Numbered from the stretch's first letter, positions 22,785-33,425 are shown. The stretch is DNA of 64,000 bases from Rapana venosa (GCA_028751875.1 CM054162.1:5910712-5974711), one strand, 5' to 3'. A program made the numbers and translations. The notes: generated by a model not told the origin, from the letters alone.

Positions 22785-23095
22785 TCGAGGATAATGGAAA
22801 AAGCACTTATTATGTGCTTTTTTTACATCCAGCCCCTGTGTGTTATGCGTTTCGTAAATTGTCATCCGTTCCCACGGGCACACAATGGCCTACTCTTACG
22901 AAATGTGCGTTTTCACACAGGACCTCGGTTTATAGTCTCATCCGAGAGACAGAGATAGACAGACACCGAGACATTACGAAACGTGCGTTTTCACACAGGA
23001 CCTCGGTTTATAGTCTCATCCGAGAGACAGAGATAGACAGACACCGAGACAGACAGAGAGAGCGAGTATTAACAGGGGGGAAAAACCTTACTATA
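22785..23095 (-). mobile_element. SINE family B (copy 1) with internal 75-bp tandem duplication
   Basis: On the minus strand it carries CGGATGAGACTATAAACCGA, TTTCGTAAGAGTAGGCC, ATTGTGTGCCCGTGGGAACG, GGGGCTGGATGTAAAAAAAG and CCATTATCCTCGATA. The block from TTACGAAA to GACACCGAGACA occurs twice in tandem (about 22,897-22,973 and 22,974-23,050). The paralogue at 30,420-30,735 shows a degraded version of the same doubling. No clear tRNA head; a CT/GA-rich segment occupies the 5' side. Confidence 0.75.
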
Positions 23096-23379
23096 CAAGG
23101 CACTCTCCAAAATGGCTGAGAAGCTGTCAGTAGTTACCTGCAATTGTTTTCCTCCATTACTATTTCTTCAAAAGAAATGTTTTGATAAAGCAAACATCTT
23201 GAAAACAAATTTCAAAAATTGTTACTCCTTTTAAAACCTTACCCCCCAAAAAATCCAATACAGCGGCAGCCTCTATGCCAAGAATCTCACAGAATCTGAG
23301 TGATGGCTGATGTATTGTCAACACTTGCCTCCTACACAGAATCTGAGAGATGGCTGATGTATTACCAACACTTGCTCCT
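23095..23379 (-). repeat. Flank and start of 50-bp minisatellite (inverted copy of 29,723-30,410)
   Basis: 23,095-23,285 is the reverse complement of about 30,235-30,410 (CCAAAATGGCTGAGAAGCTG, GCAATTGTTTTCCTCC). From about 23,286 two units of GATGGCTGATGTATT...CTTGCCTCCTACACAGAATC appear before the N gap. Confidence 0.85.
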
Positions 23380-23879
23380 NNNNNNNNNNNNNNNNNNNNN
23401 NNNNNNNNNNNNNNNNNNNNNNNNNNNNNNNNNNNNNNNNNNNNNNNNNNNNNNNNNNNNNNNNNNNNNNNNNNNNNNNNNNNNNNNNNNNNNNNNNNNN
23501 NNNNNNNNNNNNNNNNNNNNNNNNNNNNNNNNNNNNNNNNNNNNNNNNNNNNNNNNNNNNNNNNNNNNNNNNNNNNNNNNNNNNNNNNNNNNNNNNNNNN
23601 NNNNNNNNNNNNNNNNNNNNNNNNNNNNNNNNNNNNNNNNNNNNNNNNNNNNNNNNNNNNNNNNNNNNNNNNNNNNNNNNNNNNNNNNNNNNNNNNNNNN
23701 NNNNNNNNNNNNNNNNNNNNNNNNNNNNNNNNNNNNNNNNNNNNNNNNNNNNNNNNNNNNNNNNNNNNNNNNNNNNNNNNNNNNNNNNNNNNNNNNNNNN
23801 NNNNNNNNNNNNNNNNNNNNNNNNNNNNNNNNNNNNNNNNNNNNNNNNNNNNNNNNNNNNNNNNNNNNNNNNNNNNNNN
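23380..23879. other. Assembly gap (500 N)
   Basis: Exactly 500 N placed inside or beside the 50-bp minisatellite. Reading frames that appear to cross it are artefacts. Confidence 0.99.
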
Positions 23880-25020
23880 AAAAAAACAGTATAAGTAAGT
23901 TAGTCAGCTTCACTCTCTCAAACTTGGTTCCTTCTCTTCACCTCTCACACAAGTTCATTTTCGTGTGCTGTTCTGTGGTCAGAAGTGTTGTTTATCAGTC
24001 AGACATCTGCAAAGGATTTCAGCAGTTCCAGCAAGGGATTTTAGCAGTTGAACATCAGCAGCAATTTAGCAGTACCAGCAAGGGATTTAGCAGTTGTACA
24101 TCAGAAACAGAATTTAGCAGTTCGATATCAAAACAGTGGATTGTCAAAGAACAGTGAGTACAGTTTTTCCTGTTTCTAACCTTTATTTCATTTATTTTGG
24201 AGTGTACTTGATATAGTTGAATCTTTAAAATAAAAGAAGAAAATATTTATGTAGGCATTTTTCATACCATAGGAAATAATCTTTTTACCATGGTTTATTC
24301 AAATTTTTTCTGGTGTTAAAACTGATTGCCTTACTGTAAAGGGTAAATATAAAATTAGTTGAAGTGATTGCCTTATTTCAAGTGGTGAAGAAATATGTTG
24401 AACTGATTGCAGTATTTGAAATGGTGAAATACAGACCATGTTGAACTGTTAAAAAAATATAGGAAAGTTTCTCATGCCGGATATCTTACCTACAAAAGGG
24501 TTACTAGAAACTAAAGATAATTTCCTTTAAACCAGGACTAACGTTTTGAAAAGCTTTCTTTTATACTTCTTTTTATAAACGACCTATTTAAACACTTTCT
24601 TTTAATCTCCTTGTTAAACACCCTTTAAAACCCCCCATGTAAAATGCTTTTAAAAACTGATTACTCTTGAATCTATTCTCCACTACTATTAGAAATCTTT
24701 TACTTTATTTACAAGAAGTTAACCCCCCCCCCACCCCCCAATATGAAATTATTTTGGAAACACAGCAGGTCTGTTCCCTAATACAGGAGGCTACACATTC
24801 TTGTCTATGGTGGGATCTCCCGGAAAGGTAGAGATATCACAAAGGTGTTAGAGGTGGGATTGAACTTTTTTTTGGGGGGGTGGGGGAACGAGGATGTGTC
24901 AGCATTTTGGATAGATTTCTGTTGTTTTCCTGGGCAAGATAATGTTGTCTATGGCCTGTTGCTGGCTCTTGTCTATGCCAACCTAGCCTAAGAGTGTCAG
25001 CAGATGATGTATATATATAT

Positions 25021-25054
<34 letters not shown>

Positions 25055-25310
25055 ATGTAAATATAGTTGACTCCTATGACAGACAACAATAGTTGCTGGA
25101 CCAGAGTTCCAAGCAAACAAGCGATTGTTCAAAGGTGTTATTTCCAATCACTCCCTGTCCACATGCACAGCAGGACTTGTACAGGAAGGTGTGAAAAGTG
25201 TACAAGATAAGATCCACCTCCTATGCCCCAAGGCTTCAAGTCTGTGTCATTAAGTCACCCTAGGCCCCCCGGCAACTCACAAAGTGACAAGTAATTCTAA
25301 TTGTCTTGGA
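23880..25310 (+). repeat. Duplicated unit R, copy 1 (promoter/first-exon-like start)
   Basis: Inverted duplicate of 48,590-50,480. It begins with AGTATAAGTAAGTTAGTCAG, then a leader with short repeats CAGCAAGGGATTTTAGCAG and a donor-like CAGTGAGT near 24,150. After this comes intron-like AT-rich sequence, poly-C patches (24,722-24,742), and a (TA)n tract at about 25,011-25,055. In this copy the ATG seen in the partner is GTG. The leader encodes an open frame with GFQQFQQGILAVEHQQ in both copies, which is probably repeat-derived. No gene could be established. Confidence 0.8.
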
Positions 25311-25930
25311 GGATATGATTTACTAGGAGGTTCATGGGTCTGTGCCTAATCTAAATAGAAGGCACAATTCCTCTTGTTGCCTTAATGAACCTTCAGTCAT
25401 TGCCTAATCTAAATACAACACACAAACTATGGTTAAGCCTAATGTAAACAGACCACAAACCTCTGTCATTGCCTAATCAAAATACAACAATCACAATTCT
25501 ATGTTGCCAAAGTTTAAAACAATATCACACACTTCAGTCCATTGCCTAATCTAAAAACAAACACACAATTCTATGGTTGCCTAATGTAAACATACCACAC
25601 ACTTCTGTCATTGCCTAATCAAAATACAACACTCACTTTCTATGTTGCCTAATGTAAACATATCACACACTTCAGTCATTGCCTAATTTAAATACAACAC
25701 ACAATTCTAGAGCTATTCGCATCATGTAATGACAGACCACAGCCTCTAGGGTTCTCATCTATCCTAATTTAAATACAACACACAATTCTATGGTTTAGCC
25801 CTCATTTAACACATCTGTTCTGTCATTGCCTAATATAAATACAACACACAATTCTATGTTAGCCTAATGTAACACTCTGTCATTGCCTAATTTAAATACA
25901 ACACACTATTCTAGTGTTGCCTAGTCCAAG
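25310..25930 (+). repeat. 68-bp degenerate minisatellite in unit R, copy 1
   Basis: Repeats of TCATTGCCTAATCTAAATAC AACACACAATTCTATGGTTG CCTAATGTAAACA with variable truncations. The inverted copy at 48,590-49,020 shows a clean 68-bp period. This copy is more divergent and includes a unique insertion near 25,705-25,760. Confidence 0.85.
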
Positions 25931-25979
25931 AAAAGGCCAATCTACTGTTCTCTCACCTTAACCCATTGTACTAGGAGGG

Positions 25980-26330
25980 AGGGAGGGAAGGTGTACTGTC
26001 TGAAAGAGTATGTCTTGTTTGTCCATCTGTCTGTATGTCTGTCCATCTGTCTGTCTGTTTCTCTCTTTCTCTGTCTCTCTCTTGTTGCAGATTTTTTTTT
26101 TGGGAGGGAGGTTGGTTTTTTTTTTGTTGTTTTAAAAAAAGTTTTGTGTTTGCTTGTTTATTTGTTGTTTGTTGTTTTTTTTGTTTATTGTTTATTTGGG
26201 GGGTTTTGGGGGGCAGGGGAAGTGGGTGGGCGGCGGGGGGGTGGGGTGGGGGGGGGGATTTTCATTAGTTTTTTTTGTTGTTTTTTTTGGTATAAAAAAA
26301 GTTGTTTCCCCTTTTTTTATCTACTTGTTT
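25980..26330. other. G/T-rich low-quality stretch
   Basis: Starts with GTCTGTCTGTCT-type repeats, then long T and G homopolymers. The Phe/Val/Gly reading frames are homopolymer products. Confidence 0.6.
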
Positions 26331-26929
26331 GATATTTGAGTATTGGTTCATTATTAAGATGTATTCCAAGGAAGGGAGGGTGGACTAAAATGTAAAAAAA
26401 GCATATGAGAACCTTATTAATTTAGCCTGGTACTAAAAAGAAATTGTCATTCTTACTATAAAGTGTATATTCTTGCCCCCCCCCCTCCCCACCACTTAAT
26501 TGTGAGAGTGTCTGACTGTTTCTCTCACCTTTTATCATTTTAGCTTATGTTGAAGTTGTTTGCCTACCTGATGAATGATTCATACTTTATATTTTCAATA
26601 TGTTATTGGGCTAGTCCGCTTACATAAGTTTTAATGAAGCCCTATTTTCAGTACTTATTAAGGTGTAACAACTATATGTACCATTTTACAAGTGTAAGAA
26701 AGTTTATTTTTATGACTTCAAAAGTTTGGTTGTTTTTTCTTCTTGGTTTTTGTTGTTGTTTATTTTTCTCTTTTTGGGGGGTGTGAGTGTGTGTTGATTG
26801 TGTGTGTTTTTAGAGTTTTCTTTATTTTGCTTGTTTGTTTGTTGTTGTTGTAGTTGTTGTTGTTGTGTGTTATAAGGGTTATTTCCCTTTCTTTCTACTG
26901 TGGAGTATAAGTATTAGGATTATTATTAA

Positions 26930-27003
26930 GATGTTATCCATACGGTCGGGTACTGAAAGTAAAAAAGCAGCACGAGTGCTTATTCATTATCCTCTGAAAT
27001 AAA
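26930..27003 (+). mobile_element. SINE family B, 3' end fragment
   Basis: CCATACGGTCGGGTACTGAA, AAAAAAGCAGCACGAGTGCTT and CATTATCCTCTGAAATAAA match the 3' end of the SINE B/C families. Duplicate at 36,130-36,210. Confidence 0.6.
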
Positions 27004-27464
27004 AATTTGTCATTGTCTCCTCTCCCTCTCTCTTCCCCCATTCTCTCATCCCACCCTCAACCATGTCTTTTCTCTGCCTTTCATCCCTCTTCTTTCTGTC
27101 TCCCCCCTTCTCTCCCCCCCCCCCCCCCCCCACCCTCTCTCTCCCCTCTCTTTCTGTCTGTCCCCTCTCCATCCTCTACCCCTCTTCTTCTCTCTTTCTC
27201 TCCCCCCCCTCTCTCTCGGCCTATCTCTTCCCTCCCTCTCTCATCCTATCTCTTTCTCTCCTCTCACTCTCCTTCTCTCTCTCCCTCTCGGCTTCGCCTC
27301 TCTCTCTCTCCCCCTCGCTCTGCCCCCTCTCTCGGTCTCTCTCTACCTCTCTGACTCGTTTCCCCTATCTTCCCATGTCTCTCTCTCTCCCACTCCCTGT
27401 CCCCCCCCTTCCCCCTCTCTCCCTCCCTCTCTCTCCCTCTCTCTCCCCCCTCTCTCCTTCTGAG
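27004..27464 (+). repeat. Pyrimidine (CT/C-rich) tract, 0.46 kb
   Basis: Almost only C and T, with poly-C near 27,113-27,132. It ends at TTCTGAGTGTCTGTG, the same boundary that ends the 6.8 kb tract of the paralogue at 43,052. Confidence 0.95.
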
Positions 27465-27655
27465 TGTCTGTGTGTGTGTGCGCACGTGCACGCGCGTTTG
27501 TGTGATATCTTCAGTGTGTTCTATTCACATTTAGTGATTTTAGACCAAAATGCGTTTGTGTGTTGTGTGTGTAGGCCCATGTGCGCCTTCGTGAGCGCAT
27601 GCGCTCGCGCGCGCGTGTGTGAGTTGTGTGTAGTGTGGGTGTGTGTGGCGCGTGG
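27465..27655. repeat. GT/CG alternating purine-pyrimidine tracts
   Basis: GTGTGTGTGCGCACGTGCAC GCGCG (27,472-27,496) and GCGCATGCGCTCGCGCGCGC (about 27,594-27,613) are strongly alternating and could adopt left-handed DNA. Paralogue at 43,055-43,255. Confidence 0.8.
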
Positions 27656-27779
27656 GCTTTTTGAATAACTGATTTTGATTAACCCAACTTTTTTTTCATT
27701 AGATTTGGTCGGCAAAAACAATGTTTGTAATATCATGTTTTCCACATTTTAATCACTGTATTTTGTTTTGAGTTAATAC

Positions 27780-27972
27780 TCTCTCGCCTTGGTCTCTCCT
27801 CATCATTCTCTCTCTCTCATCATTCACGTCTATCTCACTCTCTCTCCTCTCTCTCTCTCTTTCTCTCTCATCTCTCACTCTCTCTCGATCTCTCTCATCG
27901 TCTCTCTCTCCACACACACACACACACAACATCACACACACACACACACACACACACACCACCACACACACG
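27780..27972. repeat. CT then CA microsatellite
   Basis: CTCTCTCAT-type repeats followed by (CA)n. Paralogue at 43,375-43,540. Confidence 0.9.
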
Positions 27973-28369
27973 CACCTCTTTTGCTAGGATGTTTTAAATT
28001 CATTTCACCCCTCCTAGGGATTTTATATATATTTTTAAAATGTCAGCCATTGACTCTCGTTTTGTTGATGCCAGATTAATAATCAAAGGTGTTTTAGTGT
28101 GTTTTTCTTCTTACTTCTTAATTCTATTTGTTTCCTTTCTTGCAACTCTATCAACAGTTTATAATTATGTGTACTTGTATCTTGCTTATTTTGCGTGTTT
28201 TTCCAGAGTTGTGTGTTATGTATTATAATATTTGAATAATTATTGAAGTATTCTATATATAATATATATTGACCTGCATATTTGTCTGTGTCCCTCTCTT
28301 TCTGTTTGCCTATCTACCTGTCTGTCTTTCCCCCCTGTTTGTTTTTAATAACTGACTTTCGTCAGGGCA

Positions 28370-28745
28370 GATTTCTCTGCATGAAATTTGGGCTGCTCTC
28401 CCCCAAGAGTGCCTTGAATAGAAAGGGTTTTTCCCCCTGTTAATACTCGCTCTCTCTGTCTGTCTCGGTGTCTCGGTCTCTGTTTATCTCTGTCTCTGCC
28501 TCTCTCTGTCTCTGTGTCTGTCTGTCTGTCTGTCTGTCTCTCGTCTTTCGGATGAGACTATAAACCAAGGTCCTGTATGAAAAACGCACGCAGAACATCT
28601 TGCACGCACGTTAAAACCTGTTCCGCTTTTCGTAAGAGTAGGCCATTGTGTGCCCATGGGAACGGATGACAATTTACGAAACGCATACACACGGGGGCTG
28701 GATGTAAAAAAGCACATAATAAGTGCTTTTTCCATTATCCTCGAT
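28370..28745 (+). mobile_element. SINE family B (copy 2)
   Basis: Begins with AGATTTCTCTGCATGAAATT and CTCCCCCAAGAGTGCC. A CT/GTCT-rich block follows, then TTTCGGATGAGACTATAAAC, CGCACGCAGAACATC, CGTAAGAGTAGGCCATTGTG, GGGGGCTGGATGTAAAAAAG and CCATTATCCTCGATAT. Good quality. Duplicate at 43,920-44,335 inside unit P copy 2. Confidence 0.8.
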
Positions 28746-29084
28746 ATAAAATAGTAAAATACAAATAAAAATAAATAAAATTTGATCTATACAGATTAAA
28801 AGAAAAGTTTTTTAAAGTTATTATATTTTAATTAACTTTTTTTAACGTTTACTTGAAACTGTTAGCTCTGATTATTAAGGATAGTCCCTTCTCAGGGCAA
28901 GGGCTGGAAGAAAAAAAGTATGTCAATGCTATATGTGTCAACTGCCCAGAGACACTAAGAGTTATTTGGTTTTGTCTGGTGCTGTAACTCTCTGATGACA
29001 TCCACCACCTTAATCAATCTTCTTCTTTAGAATGTTTAATCCCTTGCTGGTTACCTAACTGAATTTTATTCTCTGAGAAAACGG

Positions 29085-29425
29085 GGGACGGATAGCCTAG
29101 TGGTCAGAACAATGCGCTGGCAATCTGACGACCCGGGTTACGATTTCCCGTACAAAGGGAATATTTTCTACCAGGAGTTAACATCAGGGAGACCCACTCT
29201 CCCTAAAAAAAAAACCAAAAGTCCTTTGGATAAGACTTATAACCGAGGCCCGTGTGCGAACGCACGCAGAACACTTGGGCACACGATAAAACCTGTCTGC
29301 TTTTCGTACGAGCAGGCCCATTGTGTGCCAGAGGGAACAGATTACAGAATTGACAAAACCACATACACACGCGGGGACTGGATGTAAAAAACGTAGAAGT
29401 GCATATTCCATTATCCTCGATATCA
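29085..29425 (+). mobile_element. tRNA-derived SINE, family C (copy 1)
   Basis: tRNA-like head with A box TAGCCTAGTGG (29,093-29,103) and a B box split by two inserted bases (GGTTACGATTTCC). The core follows with GATAAGACTTATAACCGAGG, CGCACGCAGAACA, CGTACGAGCAGGCC and GGGGACTGGATGTAAAAAAC, ending at TTATCCTCGATA with an (AAT)-rich tail. The intact-box sister is 44,660-44,995. Pol III promoter boxes are known for such elements; transcription here is inference. Confidence 0.85.
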
Positions 29426-29469
29426 AAGAATAAATATATGAGATAATAAGAATAATAATTAACAATAAT

Positions 29470-29745
29470 AAAAAATGGATTTTAGATAAGTGCTATAACC
29501 TAGCAAAAACAATCAAAGCGCTTCCATTCCCACCCACACCTAACATACAGCACCAAAGATTAAAGCCTTTGATTTTAAAGTTGATGTACATATGACCTAA
29601 CCTCATAATATGCAACATTCAAATGTGGCAGGTAACAAACATGGAAAGTGCCCCAGCAATCCACCACCCCCTCTGCTTCTACCAGACAGAGCCAGAGGAA
29701 GAGAAAAAATACTCAGAGTGCAGATTTTGTGTACGAGGTAAGTGT
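29470..29745 (-). repeat. Partial inverted copy of unit S with uninterrupted LINE tail
   Basis: Reverse complement of about 19,020-19,252 joined directly to the sequence found at 22,693-22,720. TGGATTTTAGATAAGTGCTA TAACCTAGCAAAAACAATC runs without the RTE LINE, so this is an empty-site paralogue. Read on the plus strand it ends with an acceptor-like CCCCCTCTGCTTCTACCAG and an exon-like segment ending CGAGGTAAGTG. Confidence 0.8.
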
Positions 29746-30235
29746 TGTTAGCAATACATCAGCCATCTCTCATATTTTGTGTACGAGGTAAGAGTTGTTA
29801 GCAAGACATCAGCCATCTCTCATATTTTGTGTAGGAGGTAAGTGTTGATAATACATCAGCCATCATTCAGATTCTGTGTAGGAGGCATGTTTGAAATACA
29901 TCCGCCATCACTTAGATTTTGTGTAGAGGTTTATTTGTCCGACAATACAAACCGCCCATCACTAGATTATGTTGTAGGAGCAAGTGTTTGGTAATACATC
30001 ACCATCAATCAGATTCTGAGTAGAGGCCAGTGTAGACAATGCATTCAGCCATCAATTAGATTCTTTGAAGGATGTAAGTGTTGATAATACATCAGCCATC
30101 TCTCCAGATTCTTGTAGGAGGGCAAGTGTTGGTAATACAACAGCCATCTCTCCAGATTCTGTGTAGGAGCAATGTTGACAAATATATCAGCCTCACTCGA
30201 GATTCTGAGTAGATTCTTGAGGCATAAGGCTGCGA
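29723..30235 (+). repeat. 50-bp minisatellite containing a splice-donor-like GAGGTAAGTGTTG
   Basis: Units of ATTTTGTGTACGAGGTAAGT GTTGTTAGCAATACATCAGC CATCTCTCAT. The first three start at 29,723, 29,773 and 29,823 (50-bp period), then units shorten to about 47 bp and diverge, about 10 in total. Early units keep AG|GTAAGT, later ones become AGGCAAG or AGGAAG-like. The founder single unit exists in unit S (about 19,020-19,050). Confidence 0.88.
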
Positions 30236-30415
30236 TCTGTATTGGATTTTTTGGGGTAAGGTTTTAAAAAGATAAAAATTTTTGAAATTTGTTTGTCAAA
30301 TGTTTGCTTTATAAAACATTTATTTGAAGAAATCGTATTGGGAGGAAACCAATGCAGGTAACTACTGACAGCATTCTCAGCCATTTTGGAGAGTGCCTGT
30401 ATATAAAGGTTTACC
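30235..30415 (+). repeat. Inverted paralogue of 23,095-23,290
   Basis: GGAAACCAATGCAGGTAACT, CTCAGCCATTTTGGAGAGTG and surrounding bases are the reverse complement of the contig 2 end. No coding signal. Confidence 0.8.
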
Positions 30416-30740
30416 CCCCCAGATAACTACACTCACCCTTCAGACTTGACTCGGTGTCCTGTCCCAATCATCTGTCACTCGGATGAACTAAAAAACGCCC
30501 TGCTGTCCCTGGTGTAACACGCGACGTTTCGTATGGACTCGTGACTTGTCAAACTCTGTCATCCGGATGAACAATAAAACCGAGGTCCTGAGGTGCAAAC
30601 GCCCAATTTCGTAAGAGTAGCCATTGAGGGTTTCCGTGGGAAAGGATGATCAATTTACGAAACGCAAAACACCAGGGGCTGTCAAGTAAAAAAAAGCACA
30701 TAATAAGTGCTTTTATTTCCCATTATCCTCGATAGCAAAG
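30415..30740 (+). mobile_element. SINE family B (copy 3), degraded, with internal doubling
   Basis: Two GGATGAAC-AAAA motifs (about 30,481 and 30,562) reflect the tandem duplication seen at 22,897-23,050. CGTAAGAGTAG, TTTACGAAACGCAA, GCACATAATAAGTGCTTT and CCATTATCCTCGATAGCAAA follow. The tail is (AAT)n at 30,755-30,790. Confidence 0.7.
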
Positions 30741-30839
30741 AAAAAAATACATTGCGATAATAATAAAAAATAATAATAAAAATAATAATAACTAAAAATC
30801 ATAATAGTATAGTAATGAATTGGAATTTAGATAGAGCAA

Positions 30840-33420
30840 TACCTTGTGTCAGTATACCATTCATAGAAGTCCCTCTGCTACTGCTACTTGTAACCAAGAA
30901 ACCCAATACAACCTGCCGCTTGGGGAAGAACCCCCATAGACAAAACCCAAAACATATGGAGACTTGGAATGAGATTTGCGCCACAAGGAATATCCTAAGC
31001 CCCCAGAAAAAACATGGAAAGACAAATGCAAAGCAAAAATAGATACCGGAACGGTCGAGCCCGGGTTTTACCAACGACCGCGCTTCATCCATTGATCAAC
31101 ACCAGTGTGGAAGTGACAATCAGCTACTGGAGTAAAACATTACTTAAGCTCCCTATAGAACAAATCAACCATTGCTACATGGAACGTCCGTACACTCTAC
31201 CAGTGCGAAAAATCAAAGAATCTGAGAGTATGAGCTTAGCCGCAAAAATGGGACATTATTGAGACTAGGAGAATGCGAAGGACAGGATTTGGTGTAGACA
31301 TTGACTAAGAAGGCAACAAGATCTGGTACAGTGGCCAAGAGAAACATCACCGATCAGGGAGTGGCCTTTATTGTCAGAAAGGAAGTAGTGGGGGTGCATT
31401 ATCAGCTGTACACCAGCTTCCCCAGCAGATTATCAGCATCGGGTGTCGGCCAAGCCCAAGAACATCACCGTACATCATACAAACTAATGCCAACATCTGA
31501 CCATGCAGATGATGAAGTCGAAAAATTTATGAAGATCTTTGAAGAGACAATTATGGAAAATAACCAATGAAGGACATACATCACATCCCAAGGGGATTTT
31601 AACGCCAAAGTAGTCCAGACTCTTACAACCACTGGGGCCGGAACAGTTGGTCAGTTTGGAACTTGGGGAGACAACGACAGTGGACTACGTCTGCCTGGAG
31701 TTTGCCTGCATCCCACAGACTTACCATTGCCAATAACACCTCTATCCCCACAAGCAGACAAGGAGGACAACCTTGGCATGCGCCAACGGCAGAGATCCAT
31801 AACCAATAGATTTTATCTTAACACCACGCGCTTTCAAATCCAGCAATCAACAGAGACCAGAACAAGGAACCTACCCAGGAGCTGACATAATGCCAGCGAC
31901 ACGACCTTGTGCTGCTGGTATTCAAAATGAAGCTGAACAAAAACAAACAACCTGCAAACCCACGTAACCAAATTTGACGTTGACAAACGAAAGATCCAGA
32001 AGTCGAGGAGATCTTCCAAGCTAAGCTTGGCCGACGTTTTGCGGCATAACCTCCTGGTACCATGACATCAATGACCAAAACCAACAACTCAATGAGGCAG
32101 ATCCGAGAACAGCAGAGGAGGAGCTCGGTCGTCAGAGAATAAACACCAGCCAGGACTACCAGAACATCTGGACCTCTGCGATACAAGAATGACACTGAAA
32201 CCACCAGGTCTTCCAACCCAAAAGAATACCGGGAGCAACAATCTCGTGAAGGAATCAATGTTAAAAGCCATAGAGAATAGATCATGACCATGTGATGAGA
32301 TCGAAAAAAGCATGAAAGTGGCAACAGTAAAAAGGCATGACGACACCCTGAAGAACTCACAAAACCACTCAAACCAAATTCATCATTCTTGAAGACAGCT
32401 CTGGAAACCTCCTCACAGAAAGCTCAGCTGCATTGAACATGTGGTCTAATATTGCCAAGAACTGTACAACTACCCAATACAACCTGACAAGAGCAAATAG
32501 AGAGAAGCAGCAACTTCAAGAGCACCCTCGCCATTACCTATACTGCGGGAAGAAGTTAAGAAGCCATCCGCAGTTCTTACCAGTAGGAAATCCCCAGGAG
32601 CAGACAATATCCCAGCAGAGCTTCTCAAGCTGGTGGTAAACAGTCATCCACATATGTTACGAGCTACGTCAGAAATTTGGGAGACAAAACCGTGGCCCAA
32701 CAGGAATGGACAGCAATCACTCATACATATAACCCTTACCCCTACCCCTAGCCCCAAGAATTGAATTTACAGCAATGCCAAAACTATAGAACATCAGCCT
32801 CATCAGCCACGCCAGCAAGATCATGCCCAGGTTATTTGAAATCGACTTCAAGAAGGAGAGGCAGAAGAACACCTTGTCAGAGGAACAAAAGTCAGGGTTC
32901 AAGCAGGGCAAGGCAGGAGCAACAATCCGAACAGATATTTAAAAAAACTGCCCATCCTGAAGGGAAAAAAACCATCTTCACAACATAGAGAGACCTGATT
33001 CCAACCACAAATAACAGTTTCAATATATTCATACAATTTACAGTCAATCACCCATCGACTTACCAAGAGAAGGCTTTCGACGGATCAGAGTATAGGCATG
33101 TGGACACGAAAGGGCCAGTGGCAAGGTCCCCACAGAAAGTATGGCATTGGACTAAGTGCAAACCATTCAAGCAGACTATACAAACCAACACCCAACAACC
33201 ACACGCGCAAGCAGTGCAGGCGAGTGGAAAAAACAAACAACACACAACAAAAACAACCCTGAAAACAAACAAACAAAACAAAAATCAAAAAGCAAAAACC
33301 AACAAAAAAACCACCGCAACAGCAAAGATAGGCAGGACCTACTGAACAAACATAAACATAATCGTGGTCGGAGACCTACTCCAAAAACCCCAGTAGGTGG
33401 GTTCCGATAAGGATGCCTGA
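30840..33420 (+). mobile_element. RTE-type non-LTR retrotransposon, 5' two-thirds, decayed
   Basis: Paralogue of the minus-strand LINE at 19,253-22,692, also preceded by the CR1/L2-like tail motif (GGAATTTAGATAGAGCAATA CCTTG). In order it shows a leader, endonuclease (about 31,150-31,960), a linker, and the start of reverse transcriptase (about 32,560-33,420). Recognisable pieces are GVAFIVRKE (31,359), a DHDLVLLVFKMKLK-like end of the endonuclease (about 31,895-31,940), SPGADNIPAELLKLV (32,590-32,636, typical RT block), KAFD-like (about 33,070), and a VGVRQGCL-like segment at 33,397-33,425. There are many indels and stops. After 33,420 it breaks into C-rich sequence; the FADD box and 3' end are missing. 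Confidence 0.8.
31150..31960 (+). pseudogene. LINE endonuclease domain remnant
   Basis: Frame-broken copy of the AP-type endonuclease. The region encoding ATWNVRTLYQ is shifted (ACATGGAACGTCCGTACACT at 31,179). GVAFIVRKE and a DDEVEKFMKIFEETI-like stretch are readable at 31,359-31,560. The domain end reads in mixed frames as a FILTPRAFKSS-like segment (about 31,810) and the HDLVLLVFK tail (about 31,900). Active only as sequence history: at least six frame changes or stops. Confidence 0.7.
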
Positions 33421-33425
33421 TTATA
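32560..33425 (+). pseudogene. LINE reverse transcriptase N-terminal remnant
   Basis: SPGADNIPAELLKLV (from 32,590) is the conserved RT block 0/1 of RTE-like LINEs. It is followed by degraded RNY-RPISL-like, EEQ-GFR-like (about 32,880) and AFDR-like (about 33,070) blocks, and ends at a GVRQGCL-like segment (about 33,400). Stops and indels interrupt every 50-100 bases. The catalytic YxDD box is not reached. Confidence 0.6.

Larger units (their letters stand above)
26330..29470 (+). repeat. Duplicated unit P, copy 1
   Basis: Direct paralogue of 35,555-45,010. Shared landmarks: TTAGCCTGGTACTAAAAA (26,423), (TTG)n near 26,840, CCATACGG, a CT tract (27,004-27,464), a GT/CG tract (27,465-27,650), a CT/CA tract (27,780-27,972), GCTAGGATGTTTTAAATTCA (27,983), SINE B (28,370) and SINE C (29,085). 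No protein-coding gene seen. The two copies differ mainly in the CT tract length. Confidence 0.9.
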
